From Rubrivivax sp. (lineage in GTDB: Bacteria; Pseudomonadota; Gammaproteobacteria; Burkholderiales; Burkholderiaceae_C), in the NCBI GenBank assembly GCA_027487905.1, contig JAIYCR010000068.1:1-57918 (forward strand): a stretch of 57,918 bases of DNA, given 5' to 3'. The notes under the pieces are model-generated. The model was given only the letters and a program-made list of their open reading frames with translations. It did no database searches and had not been told where the DNA came from. Position 1 is the stretch's first letter, and each line of letters starts with the position of its first letter. Below, piece after piece: positions 1 to 8,601 of this stretch. The position numbers and the translations under genes were made by a program.

Positions 1-2778
1 ATGTGGGAGATCTACGCCTACCAGAACGCCGACAGCCTGTTCGGCATCTTCAACGCTGCGGCAACCATCCACGGCTCTGGCGACTACATGGCGGCGGTCG
101 CCGCCGTGGCCTTCTGCGGGTTCATCGCGGCGCTGGTGGCCTACGCCTTCGCGCCCGAGAAGCTGCAGGGCTGGAAGTGGCTGGCCACCGTGCTGCTGGT
201 GTTCTCGGTCCTCATCGTGCCGCGGGTGACCGTGGGCGTCGTCGACAAGACCGGCGGATCCGCTGTGAAGGTGGTGGCCAACGTCCCGTTCGGCGTGGCT
301 TTTCTCGGCAGCGTCACCAGCACGGTCGGGCACACGCTCACGGGCCTGTTCGAGACGGCCTTCCAGGTCATCCCGGGCGTCGGTGCCCTGCCAAGCGAAC
401 TGAGCTACGAGAAGAACGGCCTGATGTTCGGCAACCGCCTCATCCGGGAGACCGGAGGCGTCGCCTTCCAGGATCCGAACTTCCGCACGGACCTGGTCAA
501 CTTCATCCACAACTGCACGATGTACGACCTGATCGACGGCACGGTCGATCCGGGCACGTTCTCGAGCTCGGACGACGTGTGGGCGCTGATGGCATCGCCC
601 AACCCGGCCCGCTTTACGACCTTGACCAGTGCCGGCGGCTCGATCACCGTCGACACCTGCCCGAACGCCTACACGAACCTCAACGGCCGGCTTCCCGCGC
701 AACTGACCCGCATCCAGGGCAAGCTCGCCTTCCAGCTGAATCCGACGCTGCCGGCGGCGGCCGCCAATGCCGCCATCGCCGGGCAAATCCAGCAGGCCTA
801 CCTGAAGAACAGCATCGCGACCGCGGCCGCGACGGCGGCCGACCTGATCCGCCAGAACGCGGTGCTGAATGCGATCAACGACACCAGCAACATCATCGGT
901 CAGAAGGTGAACGACCCTGCGGCCATGGTGCTGGCCGTCGGGCGGGCGCAGTCCGTGGCGCAGCAGAACGCGGCCTGGCTGAACGCCGGCAAGGTCGCCG
1001 AGCAGGCGCTGCCCGTGTTCCGCAACGTGGTCGAGGCCATCACCTACGCGCTGTTCCCCCTCCTCGTCCTGCTGATGCTGCTGACCAGCGGACGCGAGAC
1101 CATGCTGGCCTTCAAGGGCTATGCCGCGGTGCTGATCTGGATCCAGCTCTGGCCACCCCTGTACGCCGTGCTCAACTACATGGCGTCGATCTATGCCGCC
1201 TACGATCTCGCGGCGGCGGCTGACCTGGGCAGCGGCGCCAAGGCCCTGTCGCTGCAGACGGCATCGACGATCTACTCCCGGGCGATCTCCGGCGAGGCCG
1301 TGGTCGGCTACCTGGCCATCAGTATCCCGTTCATCGCCTGGGCGGCGCTCAAGCGGATGGAGACCTTCGGCACCGCGCTGGTGGGCGGTCTCTCGGGCCT
1401 GCAGTCGATGGTGGCCGGTGCCACGGCAAGTGCCGCAGCGGGCAACCTGAGCATGGGTAATGTCTCGATGGACCAGATCCGGCTCGCGCCGAACCGGACG
1501 TCCGCGTTCATGAGCAACTGGCAGAACGACATCAGCGGCAACACCTTCTCGTCGAACATGCTGACCGGCCGGACCGCCGTGAGCCTGCTGCGCAACCAGG
1601 GCTACGCGTCCCGGGTCGTCTCGATGCGCGTGAGCGAGCAGGACGTACAGGACGCCAGCCGCCAGGTCGACGCAGCCCGCAGCGAGGCGGTCGCCGCCAG
1701 CACCGAACGCTCGGCGGTGCTGTCCGAGGCATTCACCAAGGGCTTGGCAAAGCTGAAGTCATCGCGGAGCAGCACGGGATTGACGTCCAGCAGCTTCGAG
1801 CAGTTGGGGCAAACGCTGAATCGGTTGGACCAGATCACGAGGAGCGTCGCCGACAGCACGGGGATGAGCCAGTCGCAAGTCGCACGAATCGCTTTCGGCG
1901 CAGCTGGTCATCTCGGTGTCTCCACACCAGTTGCCGGCGCTCGAGCAACTGCCAACGCGGAGAAGGGATACCTAGCGGGGCTTTCGGCAGACCAGCAGAG
2001 GGTACTGGGCGCCTTGACCTCGGAGCAGTTGGCCGAGTTCAAGCAGTTCGGCGACCGCGTGTCCCGCGACTCAAGCTTCGCGTCGGTTGTCGCATCTGAC
2101 GCCCGCGAGGCACGTGAACTGTCTTCACGCCTGAACTCGAGCTCTACCCGGAGTTCGCGCGCCGAGGCCGGTCTCTCAGATCGGAGCGCCTATGCGGAGC
2201 GCGTGAGCGCAGCCTATGAACGGGGTGAGGTGATCGCGCTCGACATTGCCCAGGACCCGCACAACCTCGCCATGTTCACACGGTACGCCGAGCAGTACGG
2301 TGGCACGAGTGCCGCCGCCCGTGCCCTGATGGAGGCCGAGCTTGCCAGGCAGTCACTCGGACCGAACCGGACCCTCTCTGACGGTACTGCCGTGCCGCTG
2401 TCATTTGAGTCCCTCAGGACGCAACATGCGCGGCAGGTCAATCAGCTGGCCGAGGGCCCAGATATCGAGAGCGTGAAACGCACTGGCGATTCTGCAGTCG
2501 CTCGCCAGCCCGGTCTGCCATCTGGCGCTGTACCTCCACCGAGCGTGCCCGGTACAGTCCGTGACGCAGTTTCACGGCGCGGCCAGGCGATCCGCGAAGG
2601 TGTTCAGCAACAGAGCGGCGCGTTGAACTCGGCTGCCGACGCCGGGCGAAGCGAGGATGGAACCTTGGTTGCAGGGCAATCACTGCTCAAGCGCGCCGCC
2701 AAGCAAGTAGCTGCGGATGCCAAGGAGTCCGCCGAGGGCGCTGCCGACGCAGTGAAGGACCTGCTGAAGCGAAGGTAG
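1..2778 (+). CDS. traG: Conjugal transfer protein TraG (F/SXT-type, TraG N-terminal domain)
   Basis: A 925-residue inner-membrane protein of an F-like (MPF_F) mating apparatus. The first 480 residues are rich in membrane segments (about 30-52, 58-76, 343-365, 370-395, 430-450) and fit the TraG N-terminal domain. In this family that domain acts in pilus assembly and mating-pair stabilisation. Residues 500-925 are hydrophilic, Ser/Ala/Arg-rich and probably helical, as in F and SXT TraG, where the C-terminal part recognises the exclusion protein of the recipient. The ATG is at base 1, so the ribosome site lies outside the window; the N-terminus looks complete for the family. Codon use shifts to lower third-position GC from about base 1740 on. 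The stop directly abuts the stop of a convergent small gene. No other transfer gene is visible, so the rest of the element must lie to the left. Confidence 0.85.
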   Translation: MWEIYAYQNADSLFGIFNAAATIHGSGDYMAAVAAVAFCGFIAALVAYAFAPEKLQGWKWLATVLLVFSVLIVPRVTVGVVDKTGGSAVKVVANVPFGVAFLGSVTSTVGHTLTGLFETAFQVIPGVGALPSELSYEKNGLMFGNRLIRETGGVAFQDPNFRTDLVNFIHNCTMYDLIDGTVDPGTFSSSDDVWALMASPNPARFTTLTSAGGSITVDTCPNAYTNLNGRLPAQLTRIQGKLAFQLNPTLPAAAANAAIAGQIQQAYLKNSIATAAATAADLIRQNAVLNAINDTSNIIGQKVNDPAAMVLAVGRAQSVAQQNAAWLNAGKVAEQALPVFRNVVEAITYALFPLLVLLMLLTSGRETMLAFKGYAAVLIWIQLWPPLYAVLNYMASIYAAYDLAAAADLGSGAKALSLQTASTIYSRAISGEAVVGYLAISIPFIAWAALKRMETFGTALVGGLSGLQSMVAGATASAAAGNLSMGNVSMDQIRLAPNRTSAFMSNWQNDISGNTFSSNMLTGRTAVSLLRNQGYASRVVSMRVSEQDVQDASRQVDAARSEAVAASTERSAVLSEAFTKGLAKLKSSRSSTGLTSSSFEQLGQTLNRLDQITRSVADSTGMSQSQVARIAFGAAGHLGVSTPVAGARATANAEKGYLAGLSADQQRVLGALTSEQLAEFKQFGDRVSRDSSFASVVASDAREARELSSRLNSSSTRSSRAEAGLSDRSAYAERVSAAYERGEVIALDIAQDPHNLAMFTRYAEQYGGTSAAARALMEAELARQSLGPNRTLSDGTAVPLSFESLRTQHARQVNQLAEGPDIESVKRTGDSAVARQPGLPSGAVPPPSVPGTVRDAVSRRGQAIREGVQQQSGALNSAADAGRSEDGTLVAGQSLLKRAAKQVAADAKESAEGAADAVKDLLKRR

Positions 2779-3096
2779 TCAGGCCAGCCGGTCCGGATCG
2801 TGGATGTGCTGATCCGGCGGCGGCGATGGTGGCTTCATGAGCGGCGGGTGACCCCTGTCCCGCCAATAGTTGGCTGCGATGTCGGCCGTCGAAGTTCCCA
2901 TCCCAGGAATGGAGCCTTCCAGCTCCGGACGACGCTTGATGCCGGATCGATGAGTCAGAGCACCTCCCACCGCGGCTCCGACCAGTGCGCCGATCAGGGA
3001 CAGGACGACTCGCGTGGCCCAATCGTCCTTCATGGAGGCCAGCAGGCCGGCTGCGCAGCCAAGTAGAACGAGCGCAAGGAAGACGGTCTTTCGCAT
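2779..3096 (-). CDS. Small membrane lipoprotein, candidate entry-exclusion protein
   Basis: A 105-residue protein I do not recognise as a named family. I chose the ATG at 3096 because a signal-like stretch begins there (MRKTVFLALVLLGC) and a GGAG lies upstream on the minus strand; the frame is open back to 3180. VLLGC at residues 10-14 reads as a lipobox with Cys14. A second hydrophobic, glycine-zipper-like segment spans residues 33-48, followed by a basic HRSGIKRR and a hydrophilic Pro-rich tail. Its stop abuts the traG stop with no gap, convergent. SXT/R391 elements carry the inner-membrane lipoprotein Eex next to traG, so exclusion is a reasonable guess, but only size, lipobox, membrane segments and position support it. 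It could instead be a minor cargo gene read with the integrase, whose stop is 105 bp upstream. Confidence 0.55.
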   Translation of the reverse strand: MRKTVFLALVLLGCAAGLLASMKDDWATRVVLSLIGALVGAAVGGALTHRSGIKRRPELEGSIPGMGTSTADIAANYWRDRGHPPLMKPPSPPPDQHIHDPDRLA

Positions 3097-3201
3097 AGAG
3101 GTCGTGCCACTCCAAGACGGAACCAGTGCCCTGGCGCAGCGTACTACTCCATCTACCGCACAGCCAGCGATCCGTTTCAAGTTGCGACGCTGTGACCCAG
3201 A

Positions 3202-4467
3202 CTAGACGTTGGCAGGAGTCGAGTCTCTTGCTTCAGCGACTGTCGATCCATGGAGGGCAGCTTGAGCGACCCTGTCTATCTGATCTGCGAGGTACTGAAG
3301 CGCGCGCCGCCGCTCGTCAGCCATCTCGTGATGGTGATACGCGGCCGTCACCTTGTTTCGCTCGGCATGCGCCAGTAGCAACTCGACCACCTCGCGGCTG
3401 AATCCATGCTCACGAAGCAAGGTCGCTGCCGTGCCTCTGGTTCCGTGGGGCGAGAAGTCAGAAACGCCGAAGTCGAGTCGCTTGAAGAAGTGGTTCAGCG
3501 TAGCGTCGCCGAGCGGCACTGCGGCACGAAGCACCGACGGGAACACGTAGGCCTGCGGCTCCGAGCCGAATGCCTTCAGCAGCCCGAGGAGTTCGAGTGC
3601 CTGTCGGGACAGGTAGACACGGTGCGGCGCCTTCATCTTCATGCGCTCGGCCGGGATGTCCCACTGGGCCCGCTCGAGGTCGAACTCGCGCCACCGGGCT
3701 CGCAGCACCTCTGACTTGCGGCACATCGTGTACATGAGCATCCGGGTGGCAGCGATGGTCACGAAGTGCGCGCCCTGTTTCGCCACCGATCGCCAGAAAG
3801 CGCCCAATTCTGGCTCGGTCAGATGCCGGTGGTGCTCGGCGGCAGGCACCTCGATGACGCCTCGCAGTGGCAAGGCCGGGTTGACCTCGACCAGCAGCTT
3901 CTGGATCGCGTAGTTGTAGATCTGCTGAATGTGCTGCCTGACGCCTTCGGCTGTTTTCGGCGTCGCTCTCCGAGCCTCGATGATCTCCAGGACATCAGCC
4001 GGCCGAACTGCACTGAGTGGCTTGCTTCCGATCTCGGGCCACACAAACCGCTCCAGTCTTGACTCGACCTGGCGTCGGTAGGTCTCCGACTTGGTCACCA
4101 AGCGCTCCCGGATCCAGCGGCGCGAAAACGACTCGAAGTCGTCGCCTGCCGCTCGGACTTCCGCAGATCGCTCACGACGTGCACTCTCTTGCTGCCGACG
4201 GGCATCGAGCGGGTCGATGCCACGCTCAAGCATCGCCCGCATCTCAAAGTGCCTCTCTCGAGCATCGGCGACGCCGACCTCCGGGAACTTCCCGATCGTG
4301 ATCTCTCGGCGGCTTCCCCCAAAACGGTACTGGTAGCGCCAAGTCTTCAGCCCGGCGGCGCTGACCTCGACGAACAAGCCCCCACCGTCAGTGAGCTTGT
4401 AGAGGCGAGAGCGCGGCTTCGCGCTGCTGATCCGGGTCGGCGTCAGGGAGTAGTTGCAGAGTCTCAT
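3202..4467 (-). CDS. int: P4-like tyrosine recombinase / integrase of the conjugative element
   Basis: Site-specific recombinase expected to integrate and excise the element. From the ATG at 4467 it has 421 residues, normal for the family. The N-terminus carries the DUF4102-type arm-binding domain (YKLTDGGGLFVEV, then EITIGKFPEVGVADAR), followed by a core-binding region and the catalytic domain. The catalytic set is complete: Arg250 (MCRKSE), His341 and Arg344 (HGTR), His367 (LLAHAERN) and the nucleophile Tyr377 (AAYHHHE). The frame is open 30 codons further upstream, but that part is unlike the family. No good Shine-Dalgarno precedes 4467. The gene points away from icd and starts about 200 bp from the icd stop, as expected for an integrase beside its attachment site. 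A tandem 12-bp repeat overlaps its start codon. Confidence 0.9.
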   Translation of the reverse strand: MRLCNYSLTPTRISSAKPRSRLYKLTDGGGLFVEVSAAGLKTWRYQYRFGGSRREITIGKFPEVGVADARERHFEMRAMLERGIDPLDARRQQESARRERSAEVRAAGDDFESFSRRWIRERLVTKSETYRRQVESRLERFVWPEIGSKPLSAVRPADVLEIIEARRATPKTAEGVRQHIQQIYNYAIQKLLVEVNPALPLRGVIEVPAAEHHRHLTEPELGAFWRSVAKQGAHFVTIAATRMLMYTMCRKSEVLRARWREFDLERAQWDIPAERMKMKAPHRVYLSRQALELLGLLKAFGSEPQAYVFPSVLRAAVPLGDATLNHFFKRLDFGVSDFSPHGTRGTAATLLREHGFSREVVELLLAHAERNKVTAAYHHHEMADERRRALQYLADQIDRVAQAALHGSTVAEARDSTPANV

Positions 4468-4479
4468 GCAGGGTCTCAC
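4456..4479. repeat. Tandem 12-bp direct repeat overlapping the int start
   Basis: GCAGAGTCTCAT (4456-4467) is followed directly by GCAGGGTCTCAC (4468-4479); 10 of 12 positions agree. The first copy includes the int start codon read on the minus strand. The core, RTGAGAC on the minus strand, recurs on the plus strand at 4582-4588 and 4647-4653. This looks like binding sites for the integrase or a recombination directionality factor, which could also autoregulate int. The role is inference. Confidence 0.5.
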
Positions 4480-4496
4480 AAGGGCAGTTGGCGGCC

Positions 4497-4522
4497 CCCT
4501 CCAAATGGAGGAATTTGGAGGG
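4497..4522. repeat. Inverted repeat in the int leader
   Basis: CCCTCCAAAT (4497-4506) pairs perfectly with ATTTGGAGGG (4513-4522) around the loop GGAGGA. On the plus strand it is followed by CTTTTCTC, so it could terminate transcription heading toward icd. On the minus strand it lies in the leader of int. It may insulate the element from the host gene or regulate int. Confidence 0.5.
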
Positions 4523-4537
4523 CTTTTCTCCTCGCCA

Positions 4538-4566
4538 CCCGCCTTTAGGTACGCCAAAAGGGCGGG
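4538..4566. repeat. Imperfect inverted repeat between int and icd
   Basis: CCCGCCTTT (4538-4546) faces AAAGGGCGGG (4557-4566) with one bulged base. It sits between the int leader hairpin and the icd terminator. Function unknown; it may be part of the attachment region. Confidence 0.3.
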
Positions 4567-4602
4567 ATTTCGTGGTCTGCCGTGAGACGTGCTGAAAAGA
4601 CA

Positions 4603-4636
4603 AAGCCCCTGATTTCTTCAACAAAATCAGGGGCTT
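4603..4636 (-). terminator. Rho-independent terminator of icd
   Basis: A perfect 13-bp stem, AAGCCCCTGATTT (4603-4615) with AAATCAGGGGCTT (4624-4636), encloses an 8-base loop. Read on the minus strand it lies about 30 bp past the icd stop and is followed by TGTCTTTT. No T-run follows on the plus strand, so it serves icd. It may also mark the junction between host DNA and the integrated element. Confidence 0.75.
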
Positions 4637-4640
4637 ACGG

Positions 4641-4656
4641 GGCGTCATGAGACGCC
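4641..4656. repeat. Short palindrome just after icd
   Basis: GGCGTC and GACGCC flank ATGA. The element lies 11 bp past the icd stop on the minus strand and contains one of the four RTGAGAC heptamers (4647-4653). Inverted 6-bp arms around a short centre resemble the core site of a tyrosine recombinase, but this is speculative. Confidence 0.3.
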
Positions 4657-4667
4657 GTGGAGCGGCC

Positions 4668-5921
<1,254 letters not shown>

Positions 5922-6059
5922 GTAGGGGGTCTCCTGAGGGATTGGACGGGCGGCCGGCTCGGGTACGAGGGGCGGATGCGCCATCTAGGATTCTAAGCAG
6001 CGGGGTCTGTCGGGGGTCTGACGCCTTCAGGCTGGGTTCACGCCGGCATGGCACCGAGG

Positions 6060-6938
6060 TCACGCCACGCACACCGCGGGCGTCGTGCTTGCCGTGGCGA
6101 TCATCCACAGCGCCCACCCCGCAGCACCGGCCAGAAGGGCGCCGGCCAGCCGCGTGACCCATCGCTCGCCCCCGGCGCCGCCCCAGCGGCGCAGCAGCGC
6201 CAGCAGCGCGGGCGCGCCCAGCAACCCGAGGCTCGAGGCGAGCGCGAAGGCCGCCATCACGCCGGCACCGGCCAGCGGCGTGCTGGCCAGCGAGGCGGTG
6301 ACGAGTGCCGACTGCAGCAGGCCGCAGGGCATGGCCACCCAGGCCGAGCCGGCAAGAGCCGCCCGCGTCATGGACGAGCGCGCGGCCGGATGCGCCATAT
6401 CCAGCCCGGGCGCCGGCCGGCTGCGGCGGCGCGCCGCACCCAGGCCCTGCAGCCACTCGAAGGCGGAGACCAGCGCCGGCGGCTGGCGCCCCACCACCAG
6501 CAGCCACAGGCCCAGCAGCAGAACCGCCACATGCAGCAGCAGCCAGAAGGGCCGCAGCATGGAAACGCTGCCACCGAGCGACGCCAGCAGCGACACGCTG
6601 GCGGCCACCAGCGCACCGCCTGCCGAATAGCTGAGCACCCGGCTGGCGAGGAACACCGGCAGCGCCAGGTCGCTGGACGAAGCCGCCGCGCCGGCGCCGG
6701 CGCGGGTGACGGGGTGCAGCACGATGGTGCGGCCGCCGCCCGGGGCCGCAGCCAGCGCGGTGGAGGCGAACAGCGTGTCCGGACCGGGCGCTGCGCCGGT
6801 CGAGGGACTGCCAGGGGTGCTGCCGGGGGTGCGGCGCTCAGCCCCCAGGCCAGCACACAGCGCGCCGCACATCACCGCGCAGTGGCCCGCCCCGGCCAGG
6901 CCCATGACGAGGCCGGTGGCGATGAGCTCCAGGCTCAT
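6060..6938 (-). CDS. TauE/SafE-family (UreH-like) membrane protein of the cbb3 cluster
   Basis: A 292-residue multi-pass inner-membrane protein. The N-terminal motif GLAGAGHCAVMCGAL, with paired Cys/His in the first helix, is typical of the COG2836/DsbD_2-like group annotated as sulfite exporter TauE/SafE or UreH-like. Roughly six hydrophobic segments follow, with a polar loop at residues 30-85. Members of this group often sit beside cco genes, hemN and copper genes, where a role in metal or thiol handling for oxidase assembly is suspected but unproven. Its start lies 12 bp after the hemN stop, so the two probably share a transcript. GAGGG precedes the ATG. Confidence 0.8.
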   Translation of the reverse strand: MSLELIATGLVMGLAGAGHCAVMCGALCAGLGAERRTPGSTPGSPSTGAAPGPDTLFASTALAAAPGGGRTIVLHPVTRAGAGAAASSSDLALPVFLASRVLSYSAGGALVAASVSLLASLGGSVSMLRPFWLLLHVAVLLLGLWLLVVGRQPPALVSAFEWLQGLGAARRRSRPAPGLDMAHPAARSSMTRAALAGSAWVAMPCGLLQSALVTASLASTPLAGAGVMAAFALASSLGLLGAPALLALLRRWGGAGGERWVTRLAGALLAGAAGWALWMIATASTTPAVCVA

Positions 6939-6950
6939 GGCACAGCACCC

Positions 6951-8396
6951 TCAGATGATCCGCGAGAAGCGCTCGCGCGCCTTGTCGGCCTGCAGGTGGC
7001 GGTCGAACACCATGGCCACCGCGCGCACGAAGAACCAGCCCAGCGCGCTCACCTGGATGGCCCGCGGCTCCACCGTGACGAGGCCCTGCTCCTGCAGCGG
7101 CGCGAGCTGCTCCAGTTCGGACCGGAAGGTCTCGCGCATGTCGATCAGGTAGGACAGCTCGATGGACTCGAACTCCACCCGGCCCTGGCACATCAGCGCC
7201 ATGATGACCGCGCGCCTCACCAGGTCGTCGCGGGTGAGCGCCAGGCCCCGCACCACCGGAAACTGCCCCTGCCGCAGCGCGTCGTAGTACTCGGGCAGCG
7301 ACTTCGCGTTCTGGCTGTAGGTGGCGCCCACGCGGCCGATGGCCGACACGCCCAGGCCGATCAGGTCGCAGTCGGGCTGGGTGCTGTAGCCCTGGAAATT
7401 GCGGTGCAGCCGGCCTTGCCGCTTGGCCGCTGCGAGCGAGTCGCCGGGCAGCGCGAAGTGGTCCATGCCGATGTAGGTGTAGCCGTGGCCGATGAAGCCG
7501 GCGATGGCGCCGGACAGCATGCGGATCTTGTCGGCCGCGGGCGGCAGCAGCGCGGCGTCGATGCGCCGCTGCGGCTTGAAGCGCTGCGGCAGGTGGGCAT
7601 AGGCATACAGCGCAATGCGGTCGGGCCGAAGCTCGGCCACCTGGCGGATGGTTCGATCGAGCGACTGCGGGCTCTGCCGCGGCAGCCCGTAAATCAGGTC
7701 CACGTTGGTCGACTCGAAACCCAGCGCACGCGCCTCGGCCATCAGCGCGGCGACCATGTCATGGCTCTGCACCCGGTGCACGGCCACCTGCACCGCGGGA
7801 TCGAAGTCCTGCACGCCGAAGGACAGGCGGTTGAAGCCCAGCGAGCGCAGGTGCTGCAGCCGCTGCGGCGTGACGGTTCGCGGGTCGACCTCGATGGACA
7901 CCTCGGCCGCCTCCGTCAGCCGGAAGGCCGCGCGCAGCGAGCCCATCAGCCGCGCCAGCTCGGCATCGGACAGGAAGGTCGGCGAGCCGCCGCCGAAGTG
8001 CAGCTGCGACAGCGTGATGCCAGCGCCCAGCTGCTTCACATGCAGCGCGATCTCCGTCTCCAGCGCGTCCAGGTATTCGCCCGCACGCTCGTGGTGCTTG
8101 GTGATGACCTTGTTGCAGGCGCAGTAGTAGCAGACCGACTCGCAGAAGGGGATGTGCACGTAGACCGACATCGCGCCGGTGCCGCCGCCGCTGGCCGCAC
8201 CCTGGCCCCGCTGCGCGAGCGCCCGGCGGTACTGCTCGGCGCCGAAGGCTTCGACGAAGCGGTCCGCCGTGGGGTAGGAGGTGTAGCGGGGGCCCTGGAC
8301 ATCGAGCCGCCGCAGCAGGTCCTCGGTGATCAGCGTGGCAGGCTGCGCATCGCCCGTGGCGCTGGCATCCGAGGAGGGGAAGGTGGGAATCGCCAT
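6951..8396 (-). CDS. hemN: Oxygen-independent coproporphyrinogen III oxidase (radical SAM)
   Basis: Converts coproporphyrinogen III to protoporphyrinogen IX without oxygen, supplying heme at low oxygen. 481 residues from the ATG at 8396. The conserved GPRYTSYPTADRF and YVHIPFC are followed by Cys85, Cys89 and Cys92 (CESVCYYCAC), which bind the radical-SAM iron-sulfur cluster. FGGGSPTFL and the C-terminal HemN domain are present. The ATG is chosen because the YTSYP region needs a short N-terminal lead; a TTG 18 bases upstream is in frame. No Shine-Dalgarno is visible. An FNR box lies at 8432-8445. The gene is divergent from fnr and followed closely by the TauE/SafE-like gene. Confidence 0.95.
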   Translation of the reverse strand: MAIPTFPSSDASATGDAQPATLITEDLLRRLDVQGPRYTSYPTADRFVEAFGAEQYRRALAQRGQGAASGGGTGAMSVYVHIPFCESVCYYCACNKVITKHHERAGEYLDALETEIALHVKQLGAGITLSQLHFGGGSPTFLSDAELARLMGSLRAAFRLTEAAEVSIEVDPRTVTPQRLQHLRSLGFNRLSFGVQDFDPAVQVAVHRVQSHDMVAALMAEARALGFESTNVDLIYGLPRQSPQSLDRTIRQVAELRPDRIALYAYAHLPQRFKPQRRIDAALLPPAADKIRMLSGAIAGFIGHGYTYIGMDHFALPGDSLAAAKRQGRLHRNFQGYSTQPDCDLIGLGVSAIGRVGATYSQNAKSLPEYYDALRQGQFPVVRGLALTRDDLVRRAVIMALMCQGRVEFESIELSYLIDMRETFRSELEQLAPLQEQGLVTVEPRAIQVSALGWFFVRAVAMVFDRHLQADKARERFSRII

Positions 8397-8431
8397 GACG
8401 AGGCACTGTGCCAAACGCCGTTCAGTCGGGT

Positions 8432-8445
8432 TTGATCTGAGTCAA
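8432..8445 (-). promoter_or_regulatory. FNR box upstream of hemN
   Basis: TTGATCTGAGTCAA matches the FNR/Anr consensus TTGAT-N4-ATCAA at 9 of 10 positions. If used as a class II activator site (centre at -41.5) the hemN transcript would begin near 8397, at the start codon itself, and the -10 there is poor. The box might instead act on fnr, whose start lies 157 bp away on the other strand. Confidence 0.75.
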
Positions 8446-8492
8446 CGGCGTAAGGGGCGGGCCGCAGCGCTCGGTATCGGGGTGCAACCGAC

Positions 8493-8506
8493 TTGACAAG
8501 CGTCAT
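8493..8506 (+). promoter_or_regulatory. Possible fnr promoter / degenerate FNR half-sites
   Basis: TTGACAAGCGTCAT contains a perfect -35 hexamer TTGACA (8493-8498) inside an imperfect inverted repeat that resembles an FNR box (TTGAC, GTCAT). The downstream -10 is weak (TAAACA at 8518-8523, spacing 19). Position fits an autoregulated fnr promoter; evidence is modest. Confidence 0.35.
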
Positions 8507-8601
8507 GCGCAAGCCAGTAAACAGTCCTGAATCTCGAAACTCGTCCCGCGAAGGGTGGCAAAACGCTTCTTTTGGACCCCGCCCGGGGCAATAATTTGTC
8601 C

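Noticed and set aside
6048-8435. A 795-codon open frame opposite hemN and the TauE/SafE gene
   Set aside because: Antisense shadow; the minus-strand genes have full catalytic motifs.
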